From an uncultured Bacteroidota bacterium (GTDB taxonomy: Bacteria; Bacteroidota; Bacteroidia; Bacteroidales; WCHB1-69), in the NCBI GenBank assembly GCA_902786595.1, contig CADADB010000002.1, forward strand, positions 62,419-126,418: 64,000 nt of DNA, read 5' to 3'. How positions within the stretch are numbered: the stretch's first letter is position 1; each line of letters begins with the position of its first letter. Shown one piece after another: positions 60,629-64,000 of this stretch. The notes beneath the pieces are model-generated. The model was not told the origin of the DNA, ran no database searches, and saw nothing but the letters and a program-made list of their open reading frames with translations. The translations under genes were made by a program, and so were the position numbers.

Positions 60629-63600
60629 ATGAAGATAATCAAAACGGCCCTGTTACTGTTGATAACAGGCATTTTCACCATTCCGTTTGCTTCCGCGCAA
60701 CGCACGGAGAACTTCAAATCACCGCAGTATGAATACCAGACCGCGGTGGATTTGTTCAACAAGGAGAAGTACGGCTCCGCACAACAATATTTCAAATATG
60801 TCTATGAAAGCACCGACGACAAGCAGCATGACTTGAAAACCAACTCACTGTTCTATCAGGGCGTGTGTGCGGCCAAACTCGACAACCAGGATGCCGGCTA
60901 CCTGCTGCAGTCGTTCATCGACCGCTATCCCGTGCATACCTCCGTGCCGGAAGCGCGCTATTACCTGGGCCGTTTTTATTTCGCCCGCAAGAACTACAAG
61001 AAGGTGATTGCGCAGTTTGACGAAATCTACGAGTCGGAAATCCAACCCGAAAATGTACAGGAGTATCATTTCAAGAAAGGGTATTCCTATTTTATGACGG
61101 AGGATTACGACAATGCCAAGATGATGTTCCGCAAAGCGCGCGAAGAGGAGGGACCTTACAAGGACCGCAGTCTATACTATCTCGCTTATATGGCGTATCA
61201 GGCCGAACAATACGATGCCGCGCTGGAGGATTTCCTCATCCTGAAGGACAATCCTGAACTAAAAAGCGAAGTTCCTTACTTCCTCACACAGATCTATTTC
61301 AAAGAGGAACAATACGAAAAGGTGTTGGAGGTGGCTCCTGAAACGGAAATCGTGAAGGATAAAAACCTGGCGCAGGTGGCCCGCTGCAAAGCCCTGTCCT
61401 ACTACAACCAAAACCAGTATGAGGAAGCTGCCGAGAATTTCGACAAAATCAAGGATAACAAACTGATAACCCTCGACCGTAACGACTGGTTTGCGAAAGG
61501 ATTCACCAACTATCGCGTGCTGAAATACACCGAAGCCATCTCCGATTTCTCCCGCGCCGCCAACGACAAGAACCCAGACGCGATGACCCAGCAATGCTAT
61601 TTCCTCATCGCCGACTGCTACATGAAGACGGCCCAGCGCACCCTCGCAGCCCAAAGTTTCAAAGAAGCGTCCAAATATAACTTCGATCCCACTATCAAGG
61701 AAGAAGCCCTTTTCAACTACGCAAAACTGCAATGCGAGACCTCCACGAGTCCGTTCAATAATGGTATTGAAGCACTGCAGGATTACCTGAACCAGTATCC
61801 GCATGCCCAGCACAGCGATGAAGCTTCCGAGTATCTGTCCCGAATCTATCTTTCCACCAAGAATTACCAGGCAGCCATCAATTCCATTGAGAAACTGAAG
61901 ACTAAAAACCCTTCCATCCTGAAAGCGTATCAGCGATGCACCTTCAACCGCGCTCTTGAATTGATCAACAATAAGAATTATCAGGATGCCCTCTCTTTGT
62001 TGAACAAGACATTGTCTTCCCCGTCGGATAAGAAAATCCACCAAGATGCACTATATTGGAAGGCGGAGGCCCAATACCGTAACGAACAGTACAAAGACGC
62101 GTACTATTCATTCCAAACTTATCAGGGTTCGGATAGGGCTGCTGCTAATGAGTATTATGTAAATTCTTATTATTCACTTGGTTATGCTGCTCTGAAATTG
62201 AAAAGATACAAGGATGCAGGAAACCAGTTCAAGACTTATCTCAACAAGTCAACCCGTTCTGAAGATTTGGATATTCAGGCAGATGCCTCTGCCCGTCTGG
62301 CGGATTGCTATTTCATGCAGCTCGACCTGCCGAATGCCATCAAGTATTATGACCAGTGTGAACGTTTGGGGCAAGCTAACGCCGACTATGCAGTCTATCA
62401 ATTGGCCAAATGTTATGGCTACCAGAAGAACAACAGCAAAAAAATCCAAACCCTGGAGAGACTCTTGAATTCTTATGGTTCATCAAGTTATAAAGATGAT
62501 GCGGAGTTTGACTTGGCTGTGACCTATCACACGCAGAATGATTATTCGAGTGCCATTTCCGCCTACAAGAATTTTATCAAAAACCATCCGAAGAGCCAGC
62601 ATATCCGTCAGGCGCACACGCGTTTGGCGCAGGCCTACCTGAACAGCGACAACCAGCAGATGGCCATCTCCACCTACAAATATGTGGTGGAAACTTTCCC
62701 TGGTTCGCAGGAAGCCAAGGACGCCTTGGCCAATTTGGAAACCATCTACACGGAAAACGGCAACACCAGCGAGTTTTTTGACTATGTGCGTTCCAAGAAC
62801 ATGAACATTTCCGCAGACCGTCAGGATTCCATCGCTTTCAAAGCGGCGGAGACAAAATACAACCGTGGTGACTGCGAGGCCTCCATTGCCGCTTGCCAGG
62901 ATTATATCCGCCAGTTCCCGAACGGCTCCTTTGTGGCAAAAGCCCACTTCTACAAGGGAGAATGTGAGTACGGCATGCGTCGCTATGATGACGCACTGGC
63001 TGACTATGAGGCGATTATCAAGAAATACAAAACGGAATACAATGTGACTGCCTTGCATAAAGCCGCTTCTATATTATATAATGACAAACAATATGCCAAG
63101 GCGTTGACCTATTTCAACAAGCTGATGGAGAATACCACGGCGGAAGAGGAAATCATCTATGCCAACAACGGTGCTATGCGGTGCGCCTATTTCCTGAAGG
63201 ATTACCGTTCGGCGTTGACCAGTGCCGAGAATATCATCCGCGCCAATCAGCCCGACCAGGATCTGCTTTCGGAGGCATTGCTGATTGCCGGTAATTCCGC
63301 ACTGGAACTCAAGGAGATAGAGACGGCGAAGAACTACTATAGCCGGCTTATGCCGAAGGGAAGCAATGACCTTTGCGCCGAGGCCGCCTACCATCTGGCC
63401 GACATAGCGCTCAATCACGACAAGAACCTCGATGATTGCGAAGCCCGTATCAAAGCCATTCTCGGTAGCGACTACTCTTCCGAATACTGGTATGCCAAGA
63501 CATTCATCCTTTATGGAGATCTTTACAAAGCCAAAGGTAACTACTTCCAAGCCCGCCACACCTACCAAAGTATCGTCGATAACTATGCCGGCGAGGACTT

Positions 63601-63652
63601 GGTGAAATTGGCGCTGGCGAAAATCGCGGAAGTCGATGCACTGGACAAGTAG
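60629..63652 (+). CDS. Large secreted TPR protein
   Basis: 1,007 residues from MKIIKTALLLLITGIFTIPF; a GTG three codons earlier is possible. Signal peptide cut near ASAQRT. The rest is almost entirely tetratricopeptide repeats (about 20), such as KYGSAQQYFKYVYEST, GVCAAKLDNQDAGYLLQSFI, EEQYEKVLEVAPETE and TFPGSQEAKDALANLETIYT. It should lie in the periplasm and act as a scaffold. The next gene, an outer membrane protein, starts 40 bases later, suggesting an envelope complex. The stop TAG opens a TTGATAATGG word repeat. Confidence 0.92.
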   Translation: MKIIKTALLLLITGIFTIPFASAQRTENFKSPQYEYQTAVDLFNKEKYGSAQQYFKYVYESTDDKQHDLKTNSLFYQGVCAAKLDNQDAGYLLQSFIDRYPVHTSVPEARYYLGRFYFARKNYKKVIAQFDEIYESEIQPENVQEYHFKKGYSYFMTEDYDNAKMMFRKAREEEGPYKDRSLYYLAYMAYQAEQYDAALEDFLILKDNPELKSEVPYFLTQIYFKEEQYEKVLEVAPETEIVKDKNLAQVARCKALSYYNQNQYEEAAENFDKIKDNKLITLDRNDWFAKGFTNYRVLKYTEAISDFSRAANDKNPDAMTQQCYFLIADCYMKTAQRTLAAQSFKEASKYNFDPTIKEEALFNYAKLQCETSTSPFNNGIEALQDYLNQYPHAQHSDEASEYLSRIYLSTKNYQAAINSIEKLKTKNPSILKAYQRCTFNRALELINNKNYQDALSLLNKTLSSPSDKKIHQDALYWKAEAQYRNEQYKDAYYSFQTYQGSDRAAANEYYVNSYYSLGYAALKLKRYKDAGNQFKTYLNKSTRSEDLDIQADASARLADCYFMQLDLPNAIKYYDQCERLGQANADYAVYQLAKCYGYQKNNSKKIQTLERLLNSYGSSSYKDDAEFDLAVTYHTQNDYSSAISAYKNFIKNHPKSQHIRQAHTRLAQAYLNSDNQQMAISTYKYVVETFPGSQEAKDALANLETIYTENGNTSEFFDYVRSKNMNISADRQDSIAFKAAETKYNRGDCEASIAACQDYIRQFPNGSFVAKAHFYKGECEYGMRRYDDALADYEAIIKKYKTEYNVTALHKAASILYNDKQYAKALTYFNKLMENTTAEEEIIYANNGAMRCAYFLKDYRSALTSAENIIRANQPDQDLLSEALLIAGNSALELKEIETAKNYYSRLMPKGSNDLCAEAAYHLADIALNHDKNLDDCEARIKAILGSDYSSEYWYAKTFILYGDLYKAKGNYFQARHTYQSIVDNYAGEDLVKLALAKIAEVDALDK

Positions 63653-63686
63653 TAATTGATAATGGATAATTGATAATTGATAATTG
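63650..63686. repeat. TAATTGATAATGG word repeat containing the TPR stop
   Basis: TAGTAATTGATAATGGATAA and so on. It begins with the stop codon and runs to six bases before the next start. Confidence 0.75.
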
Positions 63687-63691
63687 GAGAG

Positions 63692-64000
63692 ATGAAAAAG
63701 ATAACAATATTCGTTTTTTTGGTGTTTTGCGCTAGTTTTTTGCGGGCGCAGGTGGTGGATTCGGCACAATTGCTGATCAAATATGTGCCGAAGCTGGCCA
63801 ATTCCAACAAAATCAACCAACAGGCCGTGTTGAAGGATACAGTGGTGAGCGAGCAGATGGAGTTCAACTACGTTGTGGCTCCCAACAAGCCCTCCCTGGA
63901 GTTCCAACCTGGCGAAATGCAGGTGGGCAAGCTCAACCCCGAAATCAAGGAACGCTATTACCGAAACTACCTCAAACTCGGTTTTGGATATCCGATCACA
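63692..64000 (+). CDS. Outer-membrane beta-barrel-like protein, 5' end only
   Basis: 103 codons of an open frame that continues past the window. A signal peptide (MKKITIFVFLVFCASFLRAQ) is followed by a soluble segment ending RYYRNYLKLGFGYPIT, an opening like the first strand of a bacteroidal outer-membrane barrel. Adjacent to the TPR protein and probably cotranscribed with it. Confidence 0.65.
   Translation, partial: MKKITIFVFLVFCASFLRAQVVDSAQLLIKYVPKLANSNKINQQAVLKDTVVSEQMEFNYVVAPNKPSLEFQPGEMQVGKLNPEIKERYYRNYLKLGFGYPIT

Overview
The window looks like part of the chromosome of an anaerobic member of the Bacteroidales; I cannot name the genus. The evidence is the recurrent -7 promoter word TAnnTTTG (often TATCTTTGC), type IX secretion tails (YPNP/FPNPTNG ... 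GLYLLKV), a BtuG-like surface lipoprotein behind a cobalamin riboswitch, and [FeFe]-hydrogenase genes (HydG, a TM1266-type regulator, a sensory-type hydrogenase). I see no tRNA, rRNA, CRISPR array, transposase or integrase.

Layout. 1-14.6 kb is an accessory, mostly minus-strand region: a truncated lipoprotein, an AbiE toxin-antitoxin pair, a fucose-isomerase-like protein, Vsr, a PheC-like binding protein with a Nudix hydrolase, a DUF1016 nuclease, a YqaE peptide, a Fic protein, a membrane protein with a TSCPD protein, a nuclease-helicase fusion (PD-(D/E)XK + DUF2075), a DUF5131 protein, an orphan protein, and DinD plus a broken second dinD copy. 14.9-17.5 kb has a ThrE-type exporter and ribosomal proteins S6-S18-L9. 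17.6-24.6 kb has GAPDH, rubredoxin, HydG/TM1266, a repeat-rich secreted protein, a GldA-like ATPase and a small molybdopterin-oxidoreductase-like protein. 24.7-30.5 kb has GrpE-DnaJ, RsmE, an ABC-F ATPase and RidA. The F-type ATP synthase is split: atpBEF at 30.7-32.8 kb (plus strand) and atpHAG at 52.7-49.6 kb (minus strand); atpD and atpC are not here. 34-39.6 kb holds two cobalamin-riboswitch units flanking a YitT protein. 39.6-47 kb has AhcY, a methyltransferase, phosphate butyryltransferase, the c-di-AMP synthase CdaA, a putative metal exporter and a sensory hydrogenase/anti-sigma-kinase/DRTGG operon. 47-54 kb has proline catabolism (PruA), atpHAG, PyrE and a second YitT. 54.5-64 kb has a glycosyltransferase, a steroid-5-alpha-reductase-like enzyme, a giant T9SS adhesin-like protein, a 1,000-residue TPR protein and the start of an outer-membrane protein.

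The most unusual layer is what lies between the genes. Two kinds of short repeat (palindromes of the form GTAGAGACG...CGTCTCTAC, and degenerate 6-12 bp word repeats such as TAGCTATTGGC or GACGTAAGACGT) sit against gene ends so precisely that the stop codon is the first codon of the repeat in at least 17 genes. One such word repeat also lies inside vsr in frame. The two B12-riboswitch units share leaders and hairpin trailers but carry unrelated cargo genes, which suggests cassette-like exchange.
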